Positions 9,286 to 18,431 of a stretch of 64,000 nucleotides of DNA are shown here, one piece after another. This DNA is from an uncultured Alphaproteobacteria bacterium (lineage in GTDB: Bacteria; Pseudomonadota; Alphaproteobacteria; HIMB59), in the NCBI GenBank assembly GCA_902538085.1, contig CACBDV010000002.1, positions 1 to 64,000 on the forward strand, written 5' to 3'. The notes under the pieces are model-generated. The model was not told the DNA's origin and did not search any database. It was given only the letters and a program-made list of their open reading frames with translations. Made by a program: the position numbers and the translations under genes. Numbering within the stretch: the stretch's first letter is position 1; every line of letters starts with the position of its first letter.

Positions 9286-11217
9286 TTAATTTGGAAGAGG
9301 AAAATTTTGATCTTTTGTAAAAGATGGTAAAGGGCCTTTATTCGAAGTTTCTTTTTTGCTATTTGTGTTGTCATCTGAACTATCAGAAGATAAATCGTCA
9401 TCTCTTTTAGGTTTGACACCTTTGATTAGGTTTTTAATTTCCTCACCAGTAAGAGTTTCATACTCTAACAAACCTTTTGCTATTATGTGAAGGTCCTTAA
9501 TATTATCAGTAATTATCTTTCTAGCTTTTGATTCTGCATCCTCAACGAGGCGTATCACCTCTTGGTCTATAATTCTTGCAGTTTCCTCGGATATATTTTT
9601 TGATTGTGTTACAGAATGACCCAAAAACACCTCTTCCTGATTACCAGTATATCTAACTCTTCCAAGCTTATCACTGTAACCCATTTGAGTTACCATTGCT
9701 CTTGCTAAATTTGTTACCTGTTGAATATCACCAGCAGCTCCGGAACCTATTTTTTCTGGGCCAAATATCAACTCTTCAGCTATGCGAGCAGCTACGGTGA
9801 CTACTAATTTGTCTAAATATTCATCTTTACGATGAATTACTTTATCTTGCTCAGGTACACTCATAACAAAACCCAGAGCCCTTCCTGTTGGAATAATAGA
9901 GGATTTGTATATAGGATCAGCGTGCTTACAATGTAGATTTGCTAAAGCATGTCCGGCTTCATGATAAGCTATAACTTCTTTTTCACTATCAGATATTATT
10001 TTTGATTTATTCTGAGTTCCAAGCATTACCTTATCTTTTGCATCTTCAAAATCATCCATAGTAACGATTTTTTTATTCTTTCTTGCGGCTATGAGTGCAG
10101 CCTCATTAACAATATTTGCCAAATCTGCACCAGAAAAGCCAGGGGTTGACCTTGCAATTGCAATAGTCTTTACAGATTTGTCCATCTTAATCTTTCTTGT
10201 ATGTACCTTTAAAATCTTATCTCTCCCAATAATATCAGGCGCGGGAACAACAACTTGTCTGTCGAATCTGCCTGGTCTAAGTAAGGCAGGATCAAGTACA
10301 TCAGGTCTGTTAGTTGCTGCTACAATAATTACCCCCTCATTAGCTTCAAAACCATCCATTTCAACAAGAAGCTGATTGAGAGTTTGTTCTCTCTCATCAT
10401 TACCACCACCTAATCCAGCACCTCTGTGCCTTCCAACAGCATCTATCTCATCAATAAATATAATACAAGGTGCATTCTTCTTTCCTTGTTCGAACATATC
10501 TCTAACTCTACTAGCTCCAACACCTACAAACATTTCTACAAAATCTGATCCAGAAATTGAGAAGAATGGCACCCCAGCTTCCCCAGCTATTGCTCGAGCA
10601 AGAAGTGTCTTTCCGGTACCGGGTGGTCCAACCAAAAGAGCACCTTTTGGTATTTTAGCACCAAGTCTTTGAAACTTTTGTGGGTCTTTTAAAAAAGAGA
10701 CAACTTCCTCTAATTCTTGTTTAGCCTCATCGATGCCTGCAACATCGTTAAAAGTAACTCTTTGTTTATTTTCATTCAGTAACTTTGCTTTTGATCTTCC
10801 AAAACCAAGTGCTCCTCCACCCTTACCTGATTGCATTTGACGCATAAAAAATATCCAAACACCGATTAAAAGTAGCATTGGAAACCAAGATACAAATATA
10901 CTTAGTAAAGGGTGCATACCAGTTTGTTCAGGTTTTGCGTTAATTGTTACCTGATTATCGTTAAGAGTTTCTATTAAATTAGGGTCCCTAGGTGCGTATG
11001 TTGAAAAGTCAACTCCATCCATAGTTTGACCAAAAATATTGTTTCCCTGAATTTCTACGGATTTAATTTCACCGTTCTGAGCTTTATCTAATAATGTTGA
11101 ATATGTGTATGTAACTGAGGAGTAATCTCTTTGAGAGTTTTTAAATACATTGAACAAACCAAGCAAAATTAGGCTTATTATTATCCAAACAAAGATATTT
11201 TTTGAAAAATTTTTCAT
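9286..11217 (-). CDS. ftsH: ATP-dependent zinc metalloprotease FtsH
   Basis: Inner-membrane AAA+ protease that degrades misfolded membrane proteins and short-lived regulators, including RpoH in E. coli. Two membrane helices (about residues 8-25 and 103-125) flank a periplasmic domain. Walker A GPPGTGKT is at 197-204, Walker [11 protein letters not shown] follows, then the arginine-finger region [10 protein letters not shown], and the zinc motif HEAGHA lies around residue 420. The acidic, serine-rich C-terminus is disordered. Length of 643 is typical. It lies in the common order tilS-ftsH-glmM. Confidence 0.98.
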   Translation of the reverse strand: MKNFSKNIFVWIIISLILLGLFNVFKNSQRDYSSVTYTYSTLLDKAQNGEIKSVEIQGNNIFGQTMDGVDFSTYAPRDPNLIETLNDNQVTINAKPEQTGMHPLLSIFVSWFPMLLLIGVWIFFMRQMQSGKGGGALGFGRSKAKLLNENKQRVTFNDVAGIDEAKQELEEVVSFLKDPQKFQRLGAKIPKGALLVGPPGTGKTLLARAIAGEAGVPFFSISGSDFVEMFVGVGASRVRDMFEQGKKNAPCIIFIDEIDAVGRHRGAGLGGGNDEREQTLNQLLVEMDGFEANEGVIIVAATNRPDVLDPALLRPGRFDRQVVVPAPDIIGRDKILKVHTRKIKMDKSVKTIAIARSTPGFSGADLANIVNEAALIAARKNKKIVTMDDFEDAKDKVMLGTQNKSKIISDSEKEVIAYHEAGHALANLHCKHADPIYKSSIIPTGRALGFVMSVPEQDKVIHRKDEYLDKLVVTVAARIAEELIFGPEKIGSGAAGDIQQVTNLARAMVTQMGYSDKLGRVRYTGNQEEVFLGHSVTQSKNISEETARIIDQEVIRLVEDAESKARKIITDNIKDLHIIAKGLLEYETLTGEEIKNLIKGVKPKRDDDLSSDSSDDNTNSKKETSNKGPLPSFTKDQNFPLPN

Positions 11218-11254
11218 ATTATTAATATAGTTAGTGTTACTTACGTTTAAAGTG

Positions 11255-12208
11255 CTAAGTAAGATTTATACATGTTTTTTTATTAAAGACACCAATTTTA
11301 CCTGAAAATACTGACATTTCTTTTTTACTAATATGATGAGTATTAAGTATTTTTATAAAATTCTTTATGTTTTCATCTCTAATTTGTTTTTTTAATGAAT
11401 GACGATATTCATAATAAAATGACTGCACTACAAAAAATTTAAGATTTTCACTCAGATAGTGAAACTTATTAGTGTCAATTTCAAAAATATTATTTCTTTT
11501 TCTATTGAAAAACTTTTTTTGAAGCTGATGTAAATGAAATATTTTAGAGTATTCTAATCTTTCTTTATTAATTTGATTATAGAGTTTTTTTGAATATAAA
11601 AAATTTCTTATTTTGTTTCTCGTATAATTCAATTCTAAGTTAGTTCTATCGTCAAACCATGTAAGTCTATTATGTATGGCATAATTTTTAATTTGTTTTT
11701 TTGTGTATTTCTTTAATGGTCGATGTAATTTGAGACTTTTGTATTTATCTAAAAAAATATTTGATAATCCAGTTGCACCAGATTGTTGGGTTTTTCTCAA
11801 GAAATAGGTTTCATTTAAGTCATCGAGATGGTGGCCTAAAAAAATGTGTTTTATATCTCTTTTTTTTGAAAATTTATATAAGAAATCAAATCTACTAGAC
11901 CTTGATTTTTCTTGAAAACCTTTTGATTTATCTTTTAAAAATAATTTCTTAATGAAAAGATTTTTATCTGCAAAATTATAAACTTTAATAAATTGTTTAA
12001 TTTCATATTTTCCTTCAGATCTTATTTGGTGATCAAAAATTAAATAATATATTTTTTTTTTATTAAAATATTTTGATCTAATTATTGCATCATATAGAAC
12101 AGTACTATCCAAACCACAAGAAATTGAAATCAATATTTTGTCAGTAGCTTTAATATTATTTTGAAGATAATTCTTTACACCATTTGAAAGTGATAATTCT
12201 TCAGTCAA
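11255..12208 (-). CDS. tilS: tRNA(Ile)-lysidine synthetase
   Basis: Modifies C34 of the tRNA-Ile CAU anticodon to lysidine so it reads AUA, an essential function and an important one in an AT-rich genome. The PP-loop [10 protein letters not shown] at about residues 29-38 differs from the usual SGGxDS by Cys for the first Gly. [12 protein letters not shown] and the following TGLS segment are TilS-specific. At 317 residues it is the short form without full C-terminal domains, as in other compact genomes. It overlaps cpoB by 8 bases. Confidence 0.93.
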   Translation of the reverse strand: MTEELSLSNGVKNYLQNNIKATDKILISISCGLDSTVLYDAIIRSKYFNKKKIYYLIFDHQIRSEGKYEIKQFIKVYNFADKNLFIKKLFLKDKSKGFQEKSRSSRFDFLYKFSKKRDIKHIFLGHHLDDLNETYFLRKTQQSGATGLSNIFLDKYKSLKLHRPLKKYTKKQIKNYAIHNRLTWFDDRTNLELNYTRNKIRNFLYSKKLYNQINKERLEYSKIFHLHQLQKKFFNRKRNNIFEIDTNKFHYLSENLKFFVVQSFYYEYRHSLKKQIRDENIKNFIKILNTHHISKKEMSVFSGKIGVFNKKTCINLT

Positions 12209-13229
12209 TAATTAAACCACAATCTTTTTCGGATTGGAGAGATTTAGCAGACTCAATTACTTTTTTGCTTTCTAAATAATCATTTGAAAAAATTAGATCT
12301 TCCATAATTAAACATCCATTCTCTTGATCTCCAATACTAAAGAGAGACTTTCCAAGCCAAAAGTAATTTTCAGACCTAAATTTAGAGAATGATGAGAAAT
12401 CTCTGTGTCTTATTCCAAAATATTTTACAGCTTCTATTATTTTATTCTCCATAAAATAAGTCCTGCCAAGGAGATAATAAGTTTCAGCTAGATATTCATC
12501 TTGATCTGTATTTGAATTAATTATCAAAAGTAAACTTTCAATTGCAGACTTGTTATCAAAACTTGCAAAGCTTGTTTTTGCATTTTTTAACTCTAATTCA
12601 ACGTCAACTATTGGCTTATTAAGCTCTATTTCTCTCTCTTCTATCAGTATTTCTAAATCATTAAGCATTGAGGTGTTCACTTCTGAGATAGATTTTATCT
12701 CTATTTCATCTAATTCCTCTTTTTCAAGATCTAATGAAGAAATTGCATCATCAGACTCCTCATTTGGTATTTCTATATTTTTCATTTCATCTCCTTCAAG
12801 ATCAGACAGACTGATTTGTCCTAATAATTGCTCATCCTCTGAGTTCTCTACAATATTTGAGGTGCTTTCTTCTATGTTTAATTGATTAGATGAACTAATA
12901 ATTTTTTTTTTGTCAGAGTCAGATGAAGTGTATAAAGAGTAAAGATTTTTTACATCATCTTTGATATCTGAAATTTGTTTTTCTAATGAAATAATACTTT
13001 TTGAAATCTCATCAGCTAATATTTTTAATTCTTCTAAATCATTTTTTGCATCTGAGTTAGAATTATTAACTAGCGATGACTCATTTTTATAAACAAACTT
13101 TTGAAGATCAATTATGTCATTTTTAATTCTGTCTAATTCTACAGATACTTGGTTGTGATTTTCAGAATAAGATTGGTTACTAAAAAGAATTAGGAAAAAA
13201 ATAACCAAAATTTTGTTTATTTTTTTCAT
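12201..13229 (-). CDS. cpoB: Cell division coordinator CpoB (YbgF-like)
   Basis: Periplasmic protein of the Tol-Pal system that coordinates outer-membrane constriction with septal wall synthesis. There is a signal peptide (residues 1-22, hydrophobic core ILVIFFLILF), an N-terminal coiled coil with an LDRIKNDIIDLQ-type heptad, an acidic linker of about 100 residues rich in Glu, Asp and Ser, then a C-terminal TPR region (AETYYLLGRTYF and similar). Its position behind pal supports the call. The acidic linker is unusually long. A strong hairpin lies 8 bases before the ATG. Confidence 0.85.
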   Translation of the reverse strand: MKKINKILVIFFLILFSNQSYSENHNQVSVELDRIKNDIIDLQKFVYKNESSLVNNSNSDAKNDLEELKILADEISKSIISLEKQISDIKDDVKNLYSLYTSSDSDKKKIISSSNQLNIEESTSNIVENSEDEQLLGQISLSDLEGDEMKNIEIPNEESDDAISSLDLEKEELDEIEIKSISEVNTSMLNDLEILIEEREIELNKPIVDVELELKNAKTSFASFDNKSAIESLLLIINSNTDQDEYLAETYYLLGRTYFMENKIIEAVKYFGIRHRDFSSFSKFRSENYFWLGKSLFSIGDQENGCLIMEDLIFSNDYLESKKVIESAKSLQSEKDCGLIID

Positions 13230-13237
13230 GAAGTTTC

Positions 13238-13262
13238 AGGTGCTCTTTTAAAAAGAGCACCT
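13238..13262 (-). promoter_or_regulatory. Stable hairpin between pal and cpoB
   Basis: Perfect inverted repeat AGGTGCTCTTTT / AAAAGAGCACCT with almost no spacer, so the real loop forms from the T/A run. On the transcribed strand it follows pal and is not followed by a U tract, ending 8 bases before the cpoB ATG. It could stabilise the 3' end of pal mRNA, partly terminate, or mask the cpoB ribosome site. The choice is inference. Confidence 0.6.
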
Positions 13263-13276
13263 TAATGAAATTTTGA

Positions 13277-13771
13277 TTAATTACTTACTAAGGTTACGCC
13301 GCGTCTATTTTGACTGTAAGCAGTTTCATCGGACCCAATAACCTCTGGTCTTTCTTTACCCCAACTTACATATTCCATTCTATTAGTATCAATGCCGGCC
13401 TGAGCTAGATAAGAATAGACAGAAAATGCTCTTTTATCGCCTAGAGCTAAGTTGTACTCACGAGTACCTCTTTCATCTGCATGACCTTCAACAGTTATGT
13501 TAGTGTCAGGGTATTGCATTAACCAAGCTGCCTGTGCGTCAAGTGTTGCTTGAGCATCAACAGTCAGTTCTGAACTATCAAATTCAAAGAACACTCTATC
13601 GCCTACGTTAACTATCAAATCTTCTTGAGTACCAGCTGTGATCTCACCACCAGATGATGAACTAGCACTAGCTGAAGCTGCATCAACATCTCCACCTTGA
13701 TCTGTCTTTGTAGCAGCACATGAAGCAAGGAAAAAGCCCGCAACCATAAGCATAAACAATTTTTTTAACAT
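13277..13771 (-). CDS. pal: Peptidoglycan-associated lipoprotein
   Basis: Outer-membrane lipoprotein that binds diaminopimelate in peptidoglycan and TolB. The lipobox is FFLASC with lipidated Cys18. A Ser/Ala/Gly-rich linker is followed by an OmpA-like domain (VNVGDRVFFEFDSSEL, then VEGHADERGTREYNLALGDKRA, the peptidoglycan-binding motif). The ORF track starts at 13825, but the signal peptide begins at the ATG at 13769-13771 (MLKKLFMLM), preceded by GGAG at a slightly long spacing, giving 164 residues. Its codon use is less A/T-biased than its neighbours, as expected for an abundant protein. Confidence 0.97.
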   Translation of the reverse strand: MLKKLFMLMVAGFFLASCAATKTDQGGDVDAASASASSSSGGEITAGTQEDLIVNVGDRVFFEFDSSELTVDAQATLDAQAAWLMQYPDTNITVEGHADERGTREYNLALGDKRAFSVYSYLAQAGIDTNRMEYVSWGKERPEVIGSDETAYSQNRRGVTLVSN

Positions 13772-13895
13772 TATAATAAATCTCCGAATAAATATATTCT
13801 TACTATAGTTTAGGTAAATAAACACTGAATTTTCTGGAAATCAAGACAATTCTTATTTATTTATTCACTGAATTTTGTTGATTTACAATAAATTG

Positions 13896-15215
13896 TTATA
13901 ATAAAGGCGACCAAGCCGGGTCACTTCCATCCCTTGGAGTCGGAATGATTCTTTCATTGTAACCAGTAATATCAATAAAATGTATTGTTACCTCCCCTCC
14001 AGTGCCATCAAGATTTGACCTTTTTTGTCTGTGAAATATTAAATATCTGCCATTTGGGGACCATGCTGGTGACTCTAGGGCAAAATCCCTTACTATAACT
14101 CTTTCATTATTTCCATTTAGGTCCATAACACCTATATGGAAGTTGCCCTGGGTCAACTTTGTAAATGCTATCAAATCGCCTCTTGGAGACCAAACTGGAT
14201 TTCCATACACACCTCTACCTTTTGAAATTCTTTTAATGTTATCTCCATTCTTATCCATAATGAATAATTGGGGACTTCCACCACGATCAGAATTAAAAAC
14301 AATTTTTTCACCATCAGGAGAAAAAGAGGGTGAAGTGTCAATTCCAGAATCGTTTGTTAATCTTGAGCGAGAACGAGTGTTTAAATCCATTAAATATATT
14401 TCTGAATTTGCCGCATTGTTGGGATCTGAAAAAGACATTACTACACTTTGGCTATCTGGTGAAAACCTCGGTGCAAAAGTCATTCCGGGAAAATCTCCAA
14501 CAATTTCTCTTTCACCTGTTTTAAGATTGTAAATATAAACTCTTGGAAGATTATTTTTGTATTCCATATATGTTATTAATTGTTTATTTGGTGCAAAGCG
14601 AGGAGTTAATACCATATTTTTTCCATCTGTTAAAAATTGATGACTATCTATATGTCCATCTTGATCCATGATTGCTAGTCTTTTTACTCTTTGATCAAGC
14701 GGGCCAATTTCGGAAACATAAACAATTCTTGTATCGAAGTAACCTGTCTCACCAGTAATCCTTTCATAAACAATATCGCTTACTGTATGACCCACTCTTC
14801 TTATTAAATTTTCATCAGGTATTGTTAGTTGTAATTTCTCTATCTCTTTTGCATTAAAAACATCATAAAGCCTCATTCTTAGTCTTATACCTTTATCGAT
14901 TTTACTGACATCTGCACTTAATAAAAACTGTGCCTTGATTAATTTCCAGTCTTCAAATCTTGGAACTTTTTCAACTAAATTGTCTGATTGGATGTAAAGG
15001 TCCTCATTCACAGTATAAAAAAGTCCAGAATTAGTAAGATTATTTGAAATAATTTGTCTAAGTGTGTTTCCGTATCTAGCTGTGTCTGAGTCAGCTCCAA
15101 AGATTTGAGTTATAGCTATAGGAGTGGGCTCAACTTTACCTTGTGCAATGGTTACCTCTAATGCAGCGTTTGCATTAAATGAAAAAAACAAAATTATTAG
15201 GATTTTTTTAATCAT
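13896..15215 (-). CDS. tolB: Tol-Pal system periplasmic protein TolB
   Basis: Periplasmic beta-propeller linking TolA to Pal. The signal peptide is residues 1-17 (IIKKILIILFFSFNANA), followed by the TolB N-terminal domain and repeated propeller blades of the form FSPDGEKIVF, WSPRGDLIAF, WSPNGRYLIF, ending DPAWSPLL. The 439-residue length is standard. It lies between tolA and pal with about 120 bp before pal, enough for a separate pal promoter. Confidence 0.97.
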   Translation of the reverse strand: MIKKILIILFFSFNANAALEVTIAQGKVEPTPIAITQIFGADSDTARYGNTLRQIISNNLTNSGLFYTVNEDLYIQSDNLVEKVPRFEDWKLIKAQFLLSADVSKIDKGIRLRMRLYDVFNAKEIEKLQLTIPDENLIRRVGHTVSDIVYERITGETGYFDTRIVYVSEIGPLDQRVKRLAIMDQDGHIDSHQFLTDGKNMVLTPRFAPNKQLITYMEYKNNLPRVYIYNLKTGEREIVGDFPGMTFAPRFSPDSQSVVMSFSDPNNAANSEIYLMDLNTRSRSRLTNDSGIDTSPSFSPDGEKIVFNSDRGGSPQLFIMDKNGDNIKRISKGRGVYGNPVWSPRGDLIAFTKLTQGNFHIGVMDLNGNNERVIVRDFALESPAWSPNGRYLIFHRQKRSNLDGTGGEVTIHFIDITGYNERIIPTPRDGSDPAWSPLL

Positions 15216-15260
15216 AAGAATATTTCTAGCCGATTACTCAACTATTATCTTAAATTTTTA

Positions 15261-16266
15261 TTAATCAAACATCCAGCTGAAATCAAAAGTAAAGTTAATT
15301 TCTTTCCACTGTTCATATTTATCAGCAGGTAATAAAAGAGGGCTACAATCTGGATTATTTACTGCTCTCATTGCAGCTTCAGCAGCAGTTCTAAATGATG
15401 GATCATTTAATTTTTCTTTATTCACTACTTTAGAACTTTTTACAGTTCTGTCAGGGTTAACTTCAATGTATATGACAGGTTTTATTTCTTTTAAATTTGC
15501 GACACCAACATTAAGATTTAAACAGCCATGTAATTGTTGCCTTAACAAATCAATTTCTGAAATAGTCATCGTTGGTCCAACTTTTTCTGTGAAAACCTCC
15601 TCTTGTTTGACTTCAGATGCTTCTTGCTCTTTTTTAAATTCTTTATCTTGATTTTCTAAATCTTTTAGAACAGTACTAACATTAAAAGTTTTCTTTACAG
15701 GCTTTTTCTTGACAACAATCTCGATATCTTTTTTGGGTTCAGGTATTTCTTTAAGTTCAGGTTTTTGTTTTAGTTTGATCTCAAAATCATTTTCTATAGG
15801 TGGCGGTGTCTCCTCTTCTGGTTTTTTTAATTTCAGGTTTTACTTTCTCATCAATAATAAATTCGTTTGTTTTTTCTGAAGAATTATCAACTAATACTTC
15901 TTCATTAGTATCCTGAATTATTGGATCAATTGGCTCTTGAGATGTTATTTCTTTTAATTCTGGTTCAATAGCCTTAGTTTCATTTTGCTTTGTTGTCTCT
16001 TCTTGAAATGTTGGAACAATTTCATTTAACTCTTCAACAAATTCAGGTGCAGCTGTCTCTTCCTCAATAATGAACATTTCAACCGGTAAAATCATTGGAA
16101 TATCACTTATTTTTTTTTCAAAAGTAAAATTTATCATTGGTATCAAAATTAATAGGTGTAATAGAAAAGAAAATATTTGGAAATAAAAATCACTTTTTTT
16201 ATAACTGAAATTTTCAATGAATAAGATTAAATTTCTGAAAGGGTTAAATAGTGAAATAGTAGACAC
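15261..16266 (-). CDS. tolA: TolA, reading frame split by a one-base shift
   Basis: TolA spans the inner membrane and periplasm, linking TolQR to TolB/Pal. The ORF track shows two pieces: 15787-16266 (membrane segment near residues 28-46 and an acidic, Pro-rich stalk) and 15261-15569 (C-terminal domain III). Reading upstream of the second piece, its frame stays open to a stop at 15840-15842 and encodes more Lys/Glu/Pro stalk (PEEETPPPIEN). Joining the frames at the A7 run (15822-15828) by dropping one A gives EIKKPEEETPPP and a normal TolA of about 334 residues. The start is a GTG directly after the tolR TAA. Either an indel, an assembly error or slippage at A7; the two halves are clearly one gene. 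Confidence 0.88.
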
Positions 16267-16662
16267 TTAACTTGGTTTTTTCGTCACAAGAGCAATTTTT
16301 AAAAAACCAGATGTATTCAGAGCGCCAAGAACCTTCATTACTTCTCCATAATTTATTGTAGTATCAGCTCTTAAAAAAATTCTTATGTCAGTATTTGAGC
16401 CTGCAATAGTTTTAACTTTTAATATTAACTCATCAAAAGGTATTAATTCTTCACCTAAGTAAATTTCATTATTTTTATTAATTGAGATTTCAAGTGGTTC
16501 CTTTTGTGCATCTAAAGAATTAGCCTCAACTTTTGGCAAATTAACTGGAACACCCACAGTTAAGAGTGGAGCTGTGACCATAAACACAATAAGTAAAACC
16601 AACATAACATCAACCATCGGTGTGACATTTATATTAGAAACAGGTCGATGTTTTTTTCTCAT
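16267..16662 (-). CDS. tolR: TolR, proton-channel subunit of Tol-Pal
   Basis: ExbD/TolR family protein that forms the ion channel with TolQ and drives TolA. One membrane helix at residues 15-37 begins with NVTPMVDVMLVLLIVFM, in which Asp18 is the conserved proton-carrying residue. The periplasmic domain follows (IFLRADTTINYGEVMKVL). The 131-residue length is typical. tolA starts at the next base after the stop, and tolQ ends 4 bases upstream, so the three form one tight unit. Confidence 0.96.
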   Translation of the reverse strand: MRKKHRPVSNINVTPMVDVMLVLLIVFMVTAPLLTVGVPVNLPKVEANSLDAQKEPLEISINKNNEIYLGEELIPFDELILKVKTIAGSNTDIRIFLRADTTINYGEVMKVLGALNTSGFLKIALVTKKPS

Positions 16663-16666
16663 ATAA

Positions 16667-17365
16667 TTATTTAACTTGGCGTGAAATTATATTAACTAAG
16701 TCCTTCCCAAAACTCTCAGCCTCTGACAAATAGTTATCAATTTTAGAAGTTATGAGGTTGTAGTAGGCGGTTGAGGGGATAGCAACGAAAAGACCCAAAG
16801 CTGTTACAAATAAAGCCTCTGCTATACCAGGTGCAACTACAGCGAGATTAGTATTTTGAGCAATAGCTATCGCTTGAAAACTATTCATGATTCCCCAAAC
16901 TGTTCCAAATAATCCTATAAAAGGTGCTACAGATCCAGACGAAGCCAAAAAAGAGAGTCCTTTGTTTAAATTTGTGTCTTCAACAGCAATACTTAAATCA
17001 AGAGAGGTATAAAGTCTTTGAATGAAAGCTGAGTCTATCTTATTTTTTTGAATTCGAGATTTTTCATATTCATTCATTATATTTCTGAATATATTTGAGA
17101 AACTTTCTTGATCAAATTCATCAATTTGTTGGTAAAGCTCATCTAAAGACACACCAGACCAAAAGTGGTTTTCAAATTTTTTTGATATTTTCTTAAGTTT
17201 ATTTATTAACAATATTTTTTGAATGATTGTCTTCCAAGATTGAATTGAAAAAATCACCAACAATATAATTACAAATTTTACAACCCAGTCAGATTTTAGA
17301 AACATTCCCATCATTGAGAAATCTACCGAACCTTCAAGAGATGCTAAGTTAACTACTTCTTCCAT
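16667..17365 (-). CDS. tolQ: TolQ, proton-channel subunit of Tol-Pal
   Basis: MotA/TolQ/ExbB family inner-membrane protein. Three membrane helices are visible: residues 27-45, then LASSGSVAPFIGLFGTVWGIMNSF and GIAEALFVTALGLFVAIPSTAYYN, the latter two carrying the conserved channel-lining Thr and Gly residues. The 232-residue length is standard. It precedes tolR by 4 bases and follows the putative nuclease gene by 3 bases. Confidence 0.97.
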   Translation of the reverse strand: MEEVVNLASLEGSVDFSMMGMFLKSDWVVKFVIILLVIFSIQSWKTIIQKILLINKLKKISKKFENHFWSGVSLDELYQQIDEFDQESFSNIFRNIMNEYEKSRIQKNKIDSAFIQRLYTSLDLSIAVEDTNLNKGLSFLASSGSVAPFIGLFGTVWGIMNSFQAIAIAQNTNLAVVAPGIAEALFVTALGLFVAIPSTAYYNLITSKIDNYLSEAESFGKDLVNIISRQVK

Positions 17366-17368
17366 AAA

Positions 17369-17695
17369 TTACTCTTCATCAATTATCTTTTTATTTTTAA
17401 GCTCTTTGGAAACATTCTCAAAATCATCTGAATGTACCATTATCCAAAAACCAGGTCTATTTTTTTCACATAATGCAATGACTGGGGTCTTTTTTTCCTT
17501 TTCTGCTAAAGATTTTGTGTCATCCCATAATTTAATAGCAGTGTGTTTAGCTCTTAATTTACACTCAATGAATAATTTATCGTGTATTACATCAGAATGA
17601 GTAACTTTTGAATTGATCCCACTAAGGGCATTTCTCATACCTCCAAAAAACTTTGCTACAAGTCTTTCCCTATTTTTCCAAGCTTTATCAGGCAT
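17369..17695 (-). CDS. Small putative PD-(D/E)XK nuclease
   Basis: A 108-residue protein with no signal peptide. The segment SKVTHSDVIHDKLFIECKLRAKH (residues 29-51) looks like a PD-(D/E)XK core: an Asp followed after a loop by ECK at the end of a strand, then helix TAIKLWDDTKSLAEKEKK and strand TPVIALCEK. The N-terminal AWKNRERLVAKFFGG could supply the acidic helix residue. I recall similar short proteins in phages and bacteria annotated as putative endonucleases or Holliday-junction resolvases. It overlaps yebC by 8 bases and precedes tolQ, exactly where ruvC(AB) sits in many alphaproteobacteria. The nuclease call is by motif only; the substrate is unknown. Confidence 0.68.
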   Translation of the reverse strand: MPDKAWKNRERLVAKFFGGMRNALSGINSKVTHSDVIHDKLFIECKLRAKHTAIKLWDDTKSLAEKEKKTPVIALCEKNRPGFWIMVHSDDFENVSKELKNKKIIDEE

Positions 17696-18428
17696 TATGA
17701 GCCTCTAGTAGTTCACTATCAAAATCAAGATTTGAAAAACAATTTTGAACATCATCATTATCTTCTAACTCTTCATTTAATCTAATTAGCTTGTCAAGCT
17801 CTTCCTTTTTTTCAATCTTAACGATTAAATTCGGCTTCCAAATAATATTTGCACTTTCAATTTCAAATTTTTTATCAACTAGTATTTTCTCAAAAGATGG
17901 TAATGCTTCAAAAGAAGAGTAAAGGTATGTTACGTGATCCTCTGTATTATAATCCTCTAAACCATGATCTAGTAAATCCTCCAGTACACTATCATCTATT
18001 TCTTTTTTTATTTGTATCTCTCCTACTTTATTAAAATTAAAGCTTACACTCCCTGTCTCTCCCAAATTCCCCCCATTTTTTGAAAAAATAGATCTAATTT
18101 CTGAAGCTGTTCTATTTTTATTATCTGTTAAGGCCTCAACAATAAAAGCTGTTCCAAATGGGCCATAGCCCTCATAACGAACTTCTACATAATCAGAAGC
18201 GTCAGTATTATTTTTATTGATAGCTCTGTCTACATTATCCTTAGGCATATTTACACTTCGAGCATTTGTTATAGCAAGTCTCAATCTTGGATTGGACTCT
18301 GGGTCAGTTCCTCCAATCTTCACAGCAATTTGAATTTCTCTTCCTATTTTTGCAAATTGTTTTGCTCTTTTTTTATCCTGAGCGCCTTTACGATATTGAA
18401 TATTTTTAAATTTTGAATGTCCTGCCAT
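17688..18428 (-). CDS. yebC: YebC/PmpR-family protein (probable transcription or translation factor)
   Basis: The N-terminus AGHSKFKNIQYRKGAQDKKR and SNPRLRLAITNARSVNMPKDN are the family signature, and YEGYGPFGTAFIVEALTDN follows. The 246-residue length is standard. Members bind DNA as regulators or, in recent work on related proteins, help ribosomes through proline stretches; which applies here cannot be told. In many proteobacteria it precedes ruvC, whereas here a small nuclease-like gene follows with an 8-base overlap. Confidence 0.96.
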   Translation of the reverse strand: MAGHSKFKNIQYRKGAQDKKRAKQFAKIGREIQIAVKIGGTDPESNPRLRLAITNARSVNMPKDNVDRAINKNNTDASDYVEVRYEGYGPFGTAFIVEALTDNKNRTASEIRSIFSKNGGNLGETGSVSFNFNKVGEIQIKKEIDDSVLEDLLDHGLEDYNTEDHVTYLYSSFEALPSFEKILVDKKFEIESANIIWKPNLIVKIEKKEELDKLIRLNEELEDNDDVQNCFSNLDFDSELLEAHNA

Positions 18429-18431
18429 GAG

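Noticed and set aside
10091-10672. Plus-strand ORFs opposite ftsH
   Set aside because: Ser/Pro-rich shadow translations of the conserved FtsH AAA domain; no SD and no family signature.
12550-12885. 111-residue plus-strand ORF
   Set aside because: Antisense of the acidic repeat linker of cpoB, giving a Ser-rich artefact.
15466-15651. Plus-strand ORF opposite tolA
   Set aside because: Antisense of the tolA stalk and domain III, no independent support.
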